NCBI RefSeq assembly: GCF_005405225.1 | Contig: NZ_BJDQ01000001.1 | Location: 1-64,000 of the forward strand | Direction of reading: 5' to 3' | Length of the DNA: 64,000 nucleotides | Origin: Enterococcus dongliensis | GTDB lineage: Bacteria > Bacillota > Bacilli > Lactobacillales > Enterococcaceae | In this document: positions 52,566 through 62,150 of the stretch, piece after piece | How the letters are laid out: each line of letters begins with the position of its first letter | Position numbering within the stretch: the first letter of the stretch is position 1 | Notes under the pieces: model-generated | Database searches by the model: none | What the model was told of the DNA's origin: nothing | Seen by the model: the letters and a program-made list of their open reading frames with translations, nothing else | Translations under genes and position numbers: made by a program

Positions 52566-53612
52566 TTATGAATTTTTTGGGTCATTTGGCAAAAATAGTT
52601 TAAAACTGCTGCCTTGTTCCGGTGTACTCTTGACTTGGATGGTTCCATGGTGCAGTAAAATGATTTGTTTGGTCAAAGCTAACCCCAAACCATTTCCGTA
52701 AGTTTTGCGGCTAGTGTCACTTTGATAGAACTTATCAAAGATCCGATCAGTGACTGCCTTAGTCATCCCGATTCCTTCATCACAAATAGTGATGGTTGGT
52801 CCTAGAGCATCGTTTGTTAAGTGGATATGGATACTGCCGTTTTTTTGACTGTATTTAATGGCATTATCCATTAGATTCAACCACACTTGATAAAGAAATT
52901 CTTCATTGCCATAATATTCTGTGCGAGGCAAGGTCAGATCTAAAGTCAGATTTAATTGTTCCCATTTCGGTTGTAAAAATAAAATTACTTCACGAATTTG
53001 TTCATCTAAACGAAATATCTGAAAGTCTAGTCCGATTCCTTGATTTTCAAGTTTGCTTAATTTCAAAATATTATCCGTCAAATGGGTCAGTTGCTGGGTC
53101 CCATCCAACATACGTTCTAAATAAATTTGGCGTTCGCTCTCAGAGGCCTCATTTTGTAAAAGTTGTACATAGCCTTTGATCGTTGCTAAGGGTGTTTTGA
53201 ATTCATGGGAAACAGTTGAAACAAAATCGTTTCTCAAAGTTTCGATACTACTAAGTTCTTCTACCATGACATTAAAATCATGGTAGAGTTCTGCAACGTC
53301 TTCTATTTGATGTTTTTCTTCCAACTGCATCGAAAAATCGCCCTTGGCCACTTTACTCATCGCCTGGCGCAGATCACCAATCGGCTGCAAAATTCGTTTA
53401 CCGACAAAAATTGATAGAACAGCACCGATGACTAAGCTTAAGAAGATGATGAAATAAAAGGGGAAAAGATGGTCGTCACGTTCTGGTGATAATAAATGAA
53501 AATGATTGATGAGAAACAGCAGACAGACAAAGACCGTCAATACGATCACCATCAGTAAAAAAGTGATAGCGACAAAATACATCCAAAGTTGAGGAAATAA
53601 TTTTTTTTTCAT
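52566..53612 (-). CDS. Two-component sensor histidine kinase (HAMP type)
   Basis: The protein has 348 residues. Two helices (about 10-34 and 50-70) flank only about 15 extracellular residues, so sensing is probably within or at the membrane. HAMP spans about 70-122. The H box is FVSTVSHEFKTPLATIKGY, the N box is LMDNAIKY, and G boxes are CDEGIGM and YGNGLGLAL. It phosphorylates the response regulator encoded just upstream, whose stop overlaps this ATG by 4 nt. It diverges from a fused ABC transporter that it likely regulates. Confidence 0.93.
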   Translation of the reverse strand: MKKKLFPQLWMYFVAITFLLMVIVLTVFVCLLFLINHFHLLSPERDDHLFPFYFIIFLSLVIGAVLSIFVGKRILQPIGDLRQAMSKVAKGDFSMQLEEKHQIEDVAELYHDFNVMVEELSSIETLRNDFVSTVSHEFKTPLATIKGYVQLLQNEASESERQIYLERMLDGTQQLTHLTDNILKLSKLENQGIGLDFQIFRLDEQIREVILFLQPKWEQLNLTLDLTLPRTEYYGNEEFLYQVWLNLMDNAIKYSQKNGSIHIHLTNDALGPTITICDEGIGMTKAVTDRIFDKFYQSDTSRKTYGNGLGLALTKQIILLHHGTIQVKSTPEQGSSFKLFLPNDPKNS

Positions 53613-54283
53613 GAGTGGATGACTACCTTATAACCCAATCCGCGAATCGTTTCGATTGAAAAATCTGAAGTACTCTCTAAACGTGTCCGTAATCGTTTGA
53701 TATGAACATCAATTGTCCGTTCATCTGTGTCAGAATCCATGCCCCAGATCTCATCCATCAATTGTTGGCGTGTAAAGATCTTGTTGGGATAAGCCAATAA
53801 TTTATATAAAAGTAGAAATTCTTTTTGAGGCAGTGTTTCTTTAACACCAGCACTGATAATCTCATAGGTTTCCTGATTCAGCCGAGTCTGACCGACGACC
53901 AGCTCTTTAGTATGGACAATTTGTGCTCGACGCAGTAGGGCTTCTACCCGCAAGATCATTTCCTTCACATCGATTGGCTTTACCATATAGTCATCAACGC
54001 CGATTGTAAAGCCGCGTTTTTTATCTTCAAAAGAATCTTTGGCTGTAATAAACAAAATCGGTTGCGTGTAATTTGTATCCCGTAGACTCTCGGCTAGTTC
54101 ATATCCGTCCATCTCTGGCATCATGATGTCGCTGATGATCAAATCAATGAATTGTTTGTCCAAAATTTCTAAGGCTTCGATACCGTTTGCTGCAGGAAAC
54201 ACTTCGAAATGTTCATTTTTTAACGCTGTTTGATAAAGTAATGATAAATTTTCATCATCTTCTACGATAAGTATCCGATTCAT
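53609..54283 (-). CDS. OmpR/PhoB-family response regulator
   Basis: The 224-residue protein has a receiver domain with acidic pocket IVEDDEN and phospho-acceptor Asp in DLIISDIMMPEMDGYE near residue 52. The conserved Lys is in DYMVKPID. The C-terminal winged helix (about 125-224) carries the recognition helix region DERTIDVHIKRLRTRLE. It works with the downstream-encoded kinase. OmpR-type proteins bind tandem direct repeats, and such a repeat lies 41 nt upstream of this gene. Confidence 0.94.
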   Translation of the reverse strand: MNRILIVEDDENLSLLYQTALKNEHFEVFPAANGIEALEILDKQFIDLIISDIMMPEMDGYELAESLRDTNYTQPILFITAKDSFEDKKRGFTIGVDDYMVKPIDVKEMILRVEALLRRAQIVHTKELVVGQTRLNQETYEIISAGVKETLPQKEFLLLYKLLAYPNKIFTRQQLMDEIWGMDSDTDERTIDVHIKRLRTRLESTSDFSIETIRGLGYKVVIHS

Positions 54284-54323
54284 TTGCTTTGCCCTCCTTT
54301 TTGCTCAATAATAGTAGCAAATC

Positions 54324-54342
54324 ACTATGAACCTACTATGAA
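54324..54342. promoter_or_regulatory. 11-bp-period direct repeat, candidate response-regulator site
   Basis: ACTATGAA at 54324-54331 is repeated exactly at 54335-54342. It lies in the 130-bp region between the divergent response regulator and ABC transporter genes, with the spacing usual for OmpR-family half-sites. Confidence 0.55.
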
Positions 54343-54413
54343 TTTTCGTTCATTTTGAGTTAATAATGCCATGCTATCTTAGTAAAGTAAATTAATAGAG
54401 AAAAGGTGACACG

Positions 54414-56762
54414 ATGTTAGAGTTAAAAGACATAAAGAAACACTATCATGTTGGGGATACAACGACCAAAGCACTAGATGGCGTATCTGTTTCATTTCGT
54501 CGACAAGAGTTTGTTGCGATTTTAGGAGCCAGTGGTTCTGGGAAAACGACGATGTTGAATGTGATTGGAGGATTGGACAATTACGATTCAGGTGACATGG
54601 TTATCGATGGCACGTCAACAAAGACGTTTAAAGATGCCGATTGGGATGCTTATCGTAACAATTCGATTGGTTTTGTTTTTCAAAGCTACAATTTGATCAG
54701 TCATCTGGGCATTATCGAAAATGTGGAGCTTGGGATGACACTAAGCGGTGTGTCAAAAGAAGAAAAAAAACACCGTGCAGAAGAAGCCTTGCAGCGAGTC
54801 GGTCTAGCCGACCATATGCATAAAAAACCGAATCAACTTTCTGGTGGACAGATGCAGCGGGTTGCAATCGCACGAGCGTTAGCCAATGATCCTGATATTT
54901 TACTTTGTGATGAACCAACAGGAGCTTTGGATACCGAGACCAGTGTTCAGATTATGAATCTGATCCAAGAATTGTCAAAAGAAAAATTGGTCATTATGGT
55001 GACCCATAACCCTGAACTGGCCAATAAGTATGCCGATCGCATCATTGAATTTTCTGATGGTAAAATTATGGATGATTCTCATCCTCATATCGAAGGGAAA
55101 AAAGGCGAAGATTTTCAATTGAAGCGTACAAAAATGCGATTTACGACGGCATTGAAACTTTCCTTTAATAATTTACGTACTAAAAAAGGCCGGACATTTT
55201 TGACGGCATTTGCTTCAAGTATCGGGATTATCAGTATCGGGATCGTGCTTTCCTTATCGAGTGGTTTTCAAAAACAAATTGACAGTACCCAAGCTGAGGC
55301 AATGGCGAAATATCCTATTACGATTGCTAAAACAACAACTGATCAAACAGCCAATCAAAATCAGGCACTCGGATCAGACAAGGCGGCTAAAACAAGCCAA
55401 AAAAATAAAAATAAGATTGTTGCCAAAATCAGTGATGAAGACAAAGCACAGCACACGAATAAAATCGATCAAGAGTATGTAGATTACATCAACGATATTA
55501 ATCCGGAACTAAGTAATAATATTGGTTTTACTCGCGTGGTGGGAATGAATCTTTTACGCGATATAAATGGGGAAATCAAACCAGTAAAACTATCTAATGA
55601 AGCATCAGATGGCAGTCTATCTATGATGAGTGCCATGTCTAGTATGACGGGAATGGGAGTCTCTTCTTTCCCAACACAGTTAGATAAACAGTCAGGCAAC
55701 TTTTTAGCAGAAAATTATAAGCTGTTGTCAGGATCTTATCCGAAAGCCGATACAGATGTTGTATTGATTGTAGATGCCAATAATAGTACCAACATCAATT
55801 CGTTGAAAAACTTAGGTTTTGATGTAAAAGATGGCGACAAGCTAGATTTTGATAAAATTGTCGGAACAGAATTTAAATTAATCAACAACAATGAGTATTA
55901 TACAAAGTTGCCAACGGGCAATTTTATTCCCAATAATGATTACCAAGCAATGTATGATAATGCGGAAAATGAAGTCTTGAAAGTCGCAGGAATCTTACGA
56001 GTGAAACAATCATCAACGATGAACTTGTTAGCACCAGGGATCGCTTACAGCAACGAACTGACTGCTAAAATCGTGAATGATAACAAAGATTCTGAAATCG
56101 TGAAAGCGCAAAAAGAAACTGAGACAAATGTGATGACCAATGAAAAATTGGATGCCGCAACAAAAGACAGTACACTTGCTTATTTAGGCGGCGATAGCAT
56201 CCCTAGCAATATCATGATCTATCCAAACAACTACAAAGATAAAGACAAAATCTTAGATTATCTGGATGCTTACAATAAAGGCAAGCAAAAAGAAGATAAA
56301 ATCATCTATACAGATCTAGCTGGAACGATGACAGAATTGACTGGTGGTTTGATGGATGCAATTACGTATGTGCTAGTAGCTTTTGCGGGCATTTCTCTTG
56401 TGACCAGCATGATTATGATTGGTATTATCACTTATACTTCGGTCATTGAACGGACAAAAGAAATCGGTGTCTTGAAAGCTCTAGGTGCACGTAAAAAAGA
56501 TATTACGCGTGTGTTTGATGCAGAAACGTGTATCTTAGGAGTTGCTTCAGGAACATTAGGAGTCGTGATTGCTTATCTAGCAACGTTCCCTATCAATGCG
56601 ATCTTGTATAATATGACAGAATTAAAAAATGTCGCACAATTAAATCCTGTTCACGGCATTGTTTTGATCCTTGTTTCGACTGTATTAACGATGATCGGCG
56701 GACATATCCCAGCAAGAATGGCAGCGAAAAAAGATGCCGCAATTGCTTTACGAGCAGAATAA
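54414..56762 (+). CDS. ABC transporter with fused ATPase and FtsX-type permease (MacB-like)
   Basis: The protein has 782 residues. The ATPase domain covers about 1-225 (Walker [10 protein letters not shown], signature [15 protein letters not shown], Walker [15 protein letters not shown]). The permease has a helix near 262-285 and a long extracellular domain (about 290-645) rich in Asn, Lys and Asp. Three helices follow near 655-680, 710-730 and 745-765. FtsX coupling motif [20 protein letters not shown] is present. This order matches MacB-type mechanotransmission transporters. The two-component system alongside suggests inducible antimicrobial-peptide or envelope-stress defence, by inference. 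A terminator follows. Confidence 0.92.
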   Translation: MLELKDIKKHYHVGDTTTKALDGVSVSFRRQEFVAILGASGSGKTTMLNVIGGLDNYDSGDMVIDGTSTKTFKDADWDAYRNNSIGFVFQSYNLISHLGIIENVELGMTLSGVSKEEKKHRAEEALQRVGLADHMHKKPNQLSGGQMQRVAIARALANDPDILLCDEPTGALDTETSVQIMNLIQELSKEKLVIMVTHNPELANKYADRIIEFSDGKIMDDSHPHIEGKKGEDFQLKRTKMRFTTALKLSFNNLRTKKGRTFLTAFASSIGIISIGIVLSLSSGFQKQIDSTQAEAMAKYPITIAKTTTDQTANQNQALGSDKAAKTSQKNKNKIVAKISDEDKAQHTNKIDQEYVDYINDINPELSNNIGFTRVVGMNLLRDINGEIKPVKLSNEASDGSLSMMSAMSSMTGMGVSSFPTQLDKQSGNFLAENYKLLSGSYPKADTDVVLIVDANNSTNINSLKNLGFDVKDGDKLDFDKIVGTEFKLINNNEYYTKLPTGNFIPNNDYQAMYDNAENEVLKVAGILRVKQSSTMNLLAPGIAYSNELTAKIVNDNKDSEIVKAQKETETNVMTNEKLDAATKDSTLAYLGGDSIPSNIMIYPNNYKDKDKILDYLDAYNKGKQKEDKIIYTDLAGTMTELTGGLMDAITYVLVAFAGISLVTSMIMIGIITYTSVIERTKEIGVLKALGARKKDITRVFDAETCILGVASGTLGVVIAYLATFPINAILYNMTELKNVAQLNPVHGIVLILVSTVLTMIGGHIPARMAAKKDAAIALRAE

Positions 56763-56792
56763 AAAAGAACGCCAATTTGGCGTTCTTTTTTT
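56761..56792. terminator. Bidirectional terminator between ABC transporter and YdcF genes
   Basis: AAAAAAGAACGCCAA and TTGGCGTTCTTTTTT form a near-perfect stem with A and T flanks between convergent stops. Confidence 0.85.
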
Positions 56793-57984
56793 AGCGAACA
56801 AAGAAATAACTGACAAAGGATAACGCAACAAAGCCTAAGGTGATCAATCCGCAAATAATAAGATGAAGATGTTTATTCATTAATGCTACGGCAATGAATT
56901 CTCTTAAAAAGGCATTTGGTAAATAATAACGAGCGGTTTTTGAGCCGATTCCGTCGATGTTTAATCCGACATCTTGAGCGTACATCCCAGCTCTAAAAAT
57001 ATGATAGTTATTAGAAGTAAAAATCGCATGATAGCCAGCTGGCTTTTTCCGATCCATGATTTCCTTACTAAACTGCATATTCTCTAAGGTATTAGTAGAT
57101 TGAGTTTCCATAAGTAGGTCTTCAGCAGGAATCCCTTGTTCTAGTGCGTACTCTCGCATCGCTTGTGCTTCAGGGATTTTTTCATTGGAACCTTGCCCAC
57201 CTGACATTAAAAGTTGCGGCGGGGAGGAAGTCTCTTCACTTTGTTTGCGATAAAACTGAATCGCTCGGTCGATTCGTTTGGCTAGTAACGGGGTCACTTT
57301 CCGACCATCGATCAGTCCAGCACCTAAAACAATCACAAAATCTTGGTTGTATTTTGGCTGGTTGATCTGATAAAGCAGTGAGATGGATAAAAAATTCCAA
57401 AAGACAACAAAAAAGTAAAAGGCGATCGTTGTTGGAATCGATAATAAGATAACCGCCCATCCAGGGAAAATTTTAGGGCCAAAAGTTTGTAAAATCACTA
57501 AAGCGAGAATGGCTAAAGCTAAAATTAAGGTCAAAAGATTTGGCAGTCTGCGAGATTCGTGACGTAAAACAATGAAACTATTACCAATCAAAAAAATAAT
57601 TGCAGCATATAAACCAAATAGTACTGTTAAAAAGAGCAGCAGAGTCAAAATCGCAAGAATTCCTATTCCAATCAAAGAAATAGAAGAAAATGTAACAAGT
57701 GCTACGTAACCCATAAAACTGATGAGGAAGAGATTCAGCAGCCAGCCGTTTCGTAAGCGACACTTTTCTTTGAAATAGAAATAGCAAAATAAAAGAAAAA
57801 AGAAGAGCGGAATCAAAATAAAGAAAGTTTTATTCTGGATTTCAAGTACACAAAAATAGAGGACTAGAAACAGACCAGTCCATAATGAAAAGTATTTAAA
57901 TTTTTTGTGTTTGAAACGAACCAGACCGCCTATCAAAACAATCAAATAGATCACTAAAGCCAGTAAATCTCGTGGTATATCCAC
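56791..57984 (-). CDS. YdcF/ElyC-family (DUF218) membrane protein
   Basis: The protein has 397 residues. About seven N-terminal helices (5-195) precede a DUF218 domain (about 210-365). That domain carries FVIVLGAGLIDGRKVTPLLAKR, LMSGGQGSNEKIPEAQAM and ESQSTN-like TQSTNTLENMQFSK. A last helix ends near residue 393. Relatives (SanA, ElyC, YdcF) concern envelope integrity, possibly the lipid-carrier cycle. The start is GTG 57984 with GGAAAG upstream. It is monocistronic. Confidence 0.88.
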   Translation of the reverse strand: MDIPRDLLALVIYLIVLIGGLVRFKHKKFKYFSLWTGLFLVLYFCVLEIQNKTFFILIPLFFFLLFCYFYFKEKCRLRNGWLLNLFLISFMGYVALVTFSSISLIGIGILAILTLLLFLTVLFGLYAAIIFLIGNSFIVLRHESRRLPNLLTLILALAILALVILQTFGPKIFPGWAVILLSIPTTIAFYFFVVFWNFLSISLLYQINQPKYNQDFVIVLGAGLIDGRKVTPLLAKRIDRAIQFYRKQSEETSSPPQLLMSGGQGSNEKIPEAQAMREYALEQGIPAEDLLMETQSTNTLENMQFSKEIMDRKKPAGYHAIFTSNNYHIFRAGMYAQDVGLNIDGIGSKTARYYLPNAFLREFIAVALMNKHLHLIICGLITLGFVALSFVSYFFVR

Positions 57985-58211
57985 CTTATCACATCTTTCC
58001 TAAATTAGAAGTAAATAATTTCATGAAAAATTATTCCGATTTTCCAGTTATCTACAATATTGTCGAGCAATCATTTAGCTTTTTGGAATACTTTTAGTAT
58101 AGCAAAGAAAGCAGGAAATAGGCAGCTAAGAAGGATTAGTTGGTTTTATTAGAAAAGATTAGTAAAATTAATCTTGAGTTAGCGAATCAATTATAGGTAA
58201 GGAGGAGTTGG

Positions 58212-58697
58212 ATGAAGATCAAAGGAGTCAATCGAGTAGATTTACCAACACTTTTTGTCATTGGTAAAGAAGGACGCGGTTTGGCAGAAGAAGGCGCATC
58301 TTGGGTCCCGTTATTATGGGATCAAGTGAATGTTCATTTTGAGGAATTGACTGAGGTTTTAAACGATCAAGAAATCAATGAACTACATTTGTGGGGATTG
58401 ATGAGTGATGGTCAAGACTGGTTAGCGCCTTGGCAAGAAGAAGGACGCTACTTAGCAGGCGTCCAAGTACCTGAAACGATCGAAGCTCCTGAAGGGTGGG
58501 TTCGTTGGGAATTGCCGCCTATGAGTTATTTGACAGCGATGGCTAGTGCAGAAAAAATCGAAGCAGCGACAAATTTAATGTTGGGTGAAATTTTTCCCTT
58601 AGAGAAAGTGACTCTTGCCGGAGCGATTCAGGAGCACTACTTGCCGCATTTTGCAGAAGGTGAAGTAGAGTTGTACTTTCCTTTTACAGCACAATAA
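58212..58697 (+). CDS. GyrI-like effector-binding domain protein
   Basis: This 161-residue soluble protein matches the AraC effector-binding/GyrI-like small-molecule-binding fold. DLPTLFVIGKEGRG opens the first repeat, and YLAGVQVPETIEAPEGWVRWELPPMSYL is the typical central region. It has no DNA-binding domain, so it may bind or sequester a ligand. AAGGAGGAG precedes the ATG. It is monocistronic with its own terminator. Confidence 0.82.
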   Translation: MKIKGVNRVDLPTLFVIGKEGRGLAEEGASWVPLLWDQVNVHFEELTEVLNDQEINELHLWGLMSDGQDWLAPWQEEGRYLAGVQVPETIEAPEGWVRWELPPMSYLTAMASAEKIEAATNLMLGEIFPLEKVTLAGAIQEHYLPHFAEGEVELYFPFTAQ

Positions 58698-58729
58698 AAA
58701 ACTTTCGACAGTCGTCGAAAGTTTTTTAT
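58696..58729. terminator. Bidirectional terminator
   Basis: AAAAAACTTTCGAC and GTCGAAAGTTTTTT form a 14-bp perfect stem around AGTC, between convergent genes. Confidence 0.88.
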
Positions 58730-58735
58730 TTGTTT

Positions 58736-60127
58736 TTAGTTAAATAGCTGAGTCGTTTTTTGCCAAACCGAGTCAGCTGTTTGAACAATAACTTGCCAGA
58801 TTGAATTAGCTGTTTGAGCAGTAACTTTCCAAATTGAATTAGCTGAATGAACCACTTTTCGCCAGATTAATTCCGAGGTAGAGGCTTTTTCTACCGCTTT
58901 TGTGGTGACAAGTTCTGTTGAAGCACCTTCGTTTGCTTGAACGTAACCAAGTGTGTCTTGAGTCAATGAGACGGTAACATGACCAATTTTCTCACTCTTA
59001 TAAACGGGCGCACTAATTGCCGCATTGTCTAATAATGAGTGATTTAGAGTCGTTTTAAAGGTCAGATTTTTCGGATCCATGTCTTTTCGGACCCATAGTC
59101 GTACAGTAGATTCCATAGCTAAAGGGACTGTTTTTTGTTTGCCGTCAGTAACGGCCAATTCTTTTTGATCACTTGGTGCTTGACCTGCGACCATGATATC
59201 TTGTTGGCTCCAATTATTCAGACAGTAATCCATCAATTTACTCGTTTCAACATACCGAGCATTCTCATCTTTTTCCTGATCAGTAGCCTTTAAGATCACT
59301 GTGATCACTCGACGCCCATCTTTTTGGATTGTTCCAACAAAACACGCTCCTGCCAGATCAGTGGTTCCAGTTTTCAGACCATCGACACCAGCTTTGTAAT
59401 TTGGCCCATCAAATAACATGACGTTCCAGTTTTTCATTTCATCAGGGTGAGTCGTATTTGGAGCGAATTTCTTTTCTTTGATCTTAGAGACCTCTAAAAC
59501 TTCAGGAAAATCTTTGATCAAGTGCTGTGCTACGATGGCTACATCACGAGCAGACATCAAGTTTTCATCATTTTTTTGAGTCCCAGGATAAATCTGATCT
59601 TCTAAAAATACATTGCTCAAACCAGAAGAGTTGATGATAGTCGCGTCTTTGATATCCCATTTGATCAATTGTTCGCGCATCTGATCAACAAAGGTGTGCT
59701 CATTGCCTGCAATCAATTCTGCTAAAGCAACGGCGCAAGCATTAGCCGATTGGACAATCAGAGCTTCAAACAAATCTCTGACGGTGTATTTCTGTCCTTG
59801 GACTAAAGTTACGTTAGATAAATCAGGGACGGTACTTAATTTTTCAGCATAGGCTGAGATTGGTACTTCTTGTTCCCAAGTAATTTTTTGCTGTTTAATC
59901 GCATCTAAAACAAGGTAGGCCGTGATTGTTTTAGTAATCGATGCAATGCCTTTTGGGGTATCTCCGTTCTGATTAAAAAAGACTTTCCCTGAATCAGCAT
60001 CAATAGCAAATCCCGCATCTGCCTTGACTGTGAATTCGTCTGCAGCTTGAGCGGTGATTCCTATGAGACTTTGGAAAAAAAGCACCAGCACAACCAAAAT
60101 AAGAGGGAATCTGTTCTTTTTATTCAT
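58736..60127 (-). CDS. dacA: D-alanyl-D-alanine carboxypeptidase (PBP5/DacA type)
   Basis: The protein has 463 residues. A signal peptide (about 1-28) precedes the S11 peptidase domain, with active SxxK in ASITKTITAY near residue 65, SxN in QSANACAVAL near 130, and KTG in DGLKTGTTDLAG near 250. PBP5 C-terminal beta domain covers about 310-415. The last 40 residues repeat an amphipathic unit (QTANSIWQV, HSANSIWKV, QTADSVWQK) that should lie on the membrane. It trims the terminal D-Ala from peptidoglycan pentapeptides. AAGGAG precedes the ATG. Confidence 0.93.
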   Translation of the reverse strand: MNKKNRFPLILVVLVLFFQSLIGITAQAADEFTVKADAGFAIDADSGKVFFNQNGDTPKGIASITKTITAYLVLDAIKQQKITWEQEVPISAYAEKLSTVPDLSNVTLVQGQKYTVRDLFEALIVQSANACAVALAELIAGNEHTFVDQMREQLIKWDIKDATIINSSGLSNVFLEDQIYPGTQKNDENLMSARDVAIVAQHLIKDFPEVLEVSKIKEKKFAPNTTHPDEMKNWNVMLFDGPNYKAGVDGLKTGTTDLAGACFVGTIQKDGRRVITVILKATDQEKDENARYVETSKLMDYCLNNWSQQDIMVAGQAPSDQKELAVTDGKQKTVPLAMESTVRLWVRKDMDPKNLTFKTTLNHSLLDNAAISAPVYKSEKIGHVTVSLTQDTLGYVQANEGASTELVTTKAVEKASTSELIWRKVVHSANSIWKVTAQTANSIWQVIVQTADSVWQKTTQLFN

Positions 60128-60201
60128 CGATACGCTCCTTTATTTCTATTAACCTTGAAAGTTTAGCAAAATCATTAGCTAAATTCAAGAAAGCACAAGA
60201 A

Positions 60202-60246
60202 AACACCAGAGTTTCTTAAAATTTCAAACTCTGGTGTTGAATTTTT
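60202..60246 (-). terminator. Terminator of the YdjGHI-like operon
   Basis: AACACCAGAGTTT and AAACTCTGGTGTT form a 13-bp stem; the minus strand continues TTTCTTG. It lies 14 nt past the TPM gene stop. Confidence 0.8.
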
Positions 60247-60259
60247 AATGAATAGTTAG

Positions 60260-61048
60260 TTAAAAACCGCGTCCACCGCCGCCAAAGGTTCCGCCGCCGC
60301 TGGAATTTGTCGTACTACCGCCACCGCCGTTATGTTTGGAAGGTCTGGGGATTCGCCGTGTCGTAACAAAAGAATTGACGAGTTGATCTTGTCGTTCGGT
60401 CAGATCCAATTGAGCGTTTTGCCGGTAAGGATAACGATATGTTCCGATTTTTAATTGGTAGCGCAAACGAATAAAAAGAAAGAATCCGACTGCTGCAATT
60501 GTTGCAACGATCAAACTGATTGTCAATTCCAACCAAGTGATTGACTTGTAATAAGTGATTTTCCCAGTTTCTTCATCGATACGATAAGAGCCACTTGGGA
60601 TACCGGCGTCTACGAATTTTTGAATATTGGTCAAATAATCCGAGGCTGCTTGAGAGTAATCTCCGACTCTCATGGCAGCTTCTACATCGTCTAAAAGTTG
60701 TTCACGCCGTTTATCCGTCACATAATCGATCATATTGCCAGAGGTCGTTAAATAAATTTCTCGCTGATTCATATCTAATAAAAGTAAAGCGCCATTATTA
60801 TTTTTACCAACACGGGCCATCAATTGTTCATTGGCAAAAGTTCGAGGTTCTTCGGTATTGTTATTTGTGGTGAGGATAAAGATCTCACCTTTGATTTGTT
60901 GATTGATTGTATCGGCTTGATTTGAAAGTTCTGTTCGTTCTGTTGGTGTCAGTAAATTCGCTTGATCATCTATGGTGTTTGAAGCAGCAAAAACTTTCAG
61001 TGGAAAAAATAGTGCTAGAAAACCAATAAATAAAAGTATTTTTTTCAT
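60260..61048 (-). CDS. TPM-domain protein (YgcG/YdjH-like)
   Basis: The protein has 262 residues: a signal peptide (about 1-21), a TPM phosphatase-like domain (about 25-150, with IDDQANLLTPTERTEL and NNGALLLLDMNQREIYLTTSGNM), a membrane helix near 175-195, and a Gly-rich C-terminus ending GGGGRGF. B. subtilis YdjH has the same layout and works with YdjG and YdjI at the membrane. The start overlaps the stop of the zinc-ribbon gene by 4 nt, indicating translational coupling. Confidence 0.88.
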   Translation of the reverse strand: MKKILLFIGFLALFFPLKVFAASNTIDDQANLLTPTERTELSNQADTINQQIKGEIFILTTNNNTEEPRTFANEQLMARVGKNNNGALLLLDMNQREIYLTTSGNMIDYVTDKRREQLLDDVEAAMRVGDYSQAASDYLTNIQKFVDAGIPSGSYRIDEETGKITYYKSITWLELTISLIVATIAAVGFFLFIRLRYQLKIGTYRYPYRQNAQLDLTERQDQLVNSFVTTRRIPRPSKHNGGGGSTTNSSGGGTFGGGGRGF

Positions 61049-62100
61049 ATAAAATACCCCACGATCAAAGCAATAATCAATAATACGAAAAAGATTCCGC
61101 CTGAAAACAAACCTAAACGTTTGTTGCTGATCGGCAATACCCCGCTGACTTTGCCAGTTTGACCATTCATAGCATAATAATAAGTTTTATTGGCTGAATC
61201 CTGGTAGGTCACCAACCAGACAGGAAGCAGCATATAGTGATTGTCTTGTTTTTCGACAGTAACTGACTGATTGTTTGGGGTGAATGTCGTATAGCCAGCA
61301 ATCGTATCACGTAATAAGTCTTTGGTGTATTCAGTTAATTCATGGTCAATCTGCTCTGCAAGTTCCGTGATTTCGATATCACGTTTTTCTGCTTGGAAAC
61401 CGGCTAGATATTCTGTATGGAAATCAACTGCTTGATCAATCGGAAAGGGTTGAACCCCTTCGACCATTTTCTGTTGGAGATTTTTAGTCAAAGCATTTTT
61501 GGTCAGCTGATGGAGCTTTGCTTTTCCTTGTCGAAAAATCTGATAAACTTTTGTTTCAGTATATTCGATGTCTCCAACAACCCAAACTCGTAGAGAAGTG
61601 CCTTTGCCGGTTAAAGCTCCTGCAGTTTCAGCGTCAACTACCCAATAAGGAAAGTAAACGCCGGTCATTTTTTCAATCTGTTGCTCGTTGAAAAAATCTT
61701 TTGGAACAAACCGTTTTTTTTGAGACCAAGTTAAAAAGTCATCGACTGCTTTTTTTCGATCGATTTTAAAAGGCAGGACTTTATTAGGTAAAAACGCGCC
61801 GGTTAGACGGCCTGATAACACGACGGGATTATGACAAAAGTAACAATAAGTTGCAGCGGTCGTGTGATCTGTAACAATTTGAGCGCCGCAGCTTGGGCAA
61901 AGGAACAAATCAACATTTTCAGCTCTGTCTGTTTCGGAGCTAGTTGCTTCTGCAGTTGGTTTTTCTTTTGCTTCAAATTGTTCAATGTCTTCCACTGTAA
62001 AAATACTTAAACAATAATCACAATGAAATTTTTGATCACTTGGATTGAATGTTAAAGGACCGCCGCAATTGGGACAATGATGTGTTAGTACATCTGCCAT
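61045..62100 (-). CDS. TFIIB-type zinc-ribbon membrane protein (YdjG-like)
   Basis: The protein has 351 residues. Two zinc ribbons are present: CPNCGGPLTF with CDYCLSIF (residues 9-34), and CPSCGAQI with CYFCHNPV (about 68-93). A soluble beta-rich domain (about 110-315) is followed by one C-terminal helix (FSGGIFFVLLIIALIVGYFI). This matches B. subtilis YdjG, a membrane partner of YdjH that helps recruit a PspA-type protein. GGAGGATC precedes the ATG. It is the middle gene of a three-gene operon. Confidence 0.85.
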   Translation of the reverse strand: MADVLTHHCPNCGGPLTFNPSDQKFHCDYCLSIFTVEDIEQFEAKEKPTAEATSSETDRAENVDLFLCPSCGAQIVTDHTTAATYCYFCHNPVVLSGRLTGAFLPNKVLPFKIDRKKAVDDFLTWSQKKRFVPKDFFNEQQIEKMTGVYFPYWVVDAETAGALTGKGTSLRVWVVGDIEYTETKVYQIFRQGKAKLHQLTKNALTKNLQQKMVEGVQPFPIDQAVDFHTEYLAGFQAEKRDIEITELAEQIDHELTEYTKDLLRDTIAGYTTFTPNNQSVTVEKQDNHYMLLPVWLVTYQDSANKTYYYAMNGQTGKVSGVLPISNKRLGLFSGGIFFVLLIIALIVGYFI

Positions 62101-62150
62101 TTGCAGATCCTCCTATTTCGTAAAAATTCGATGTTTGTCACCGCTATTTT

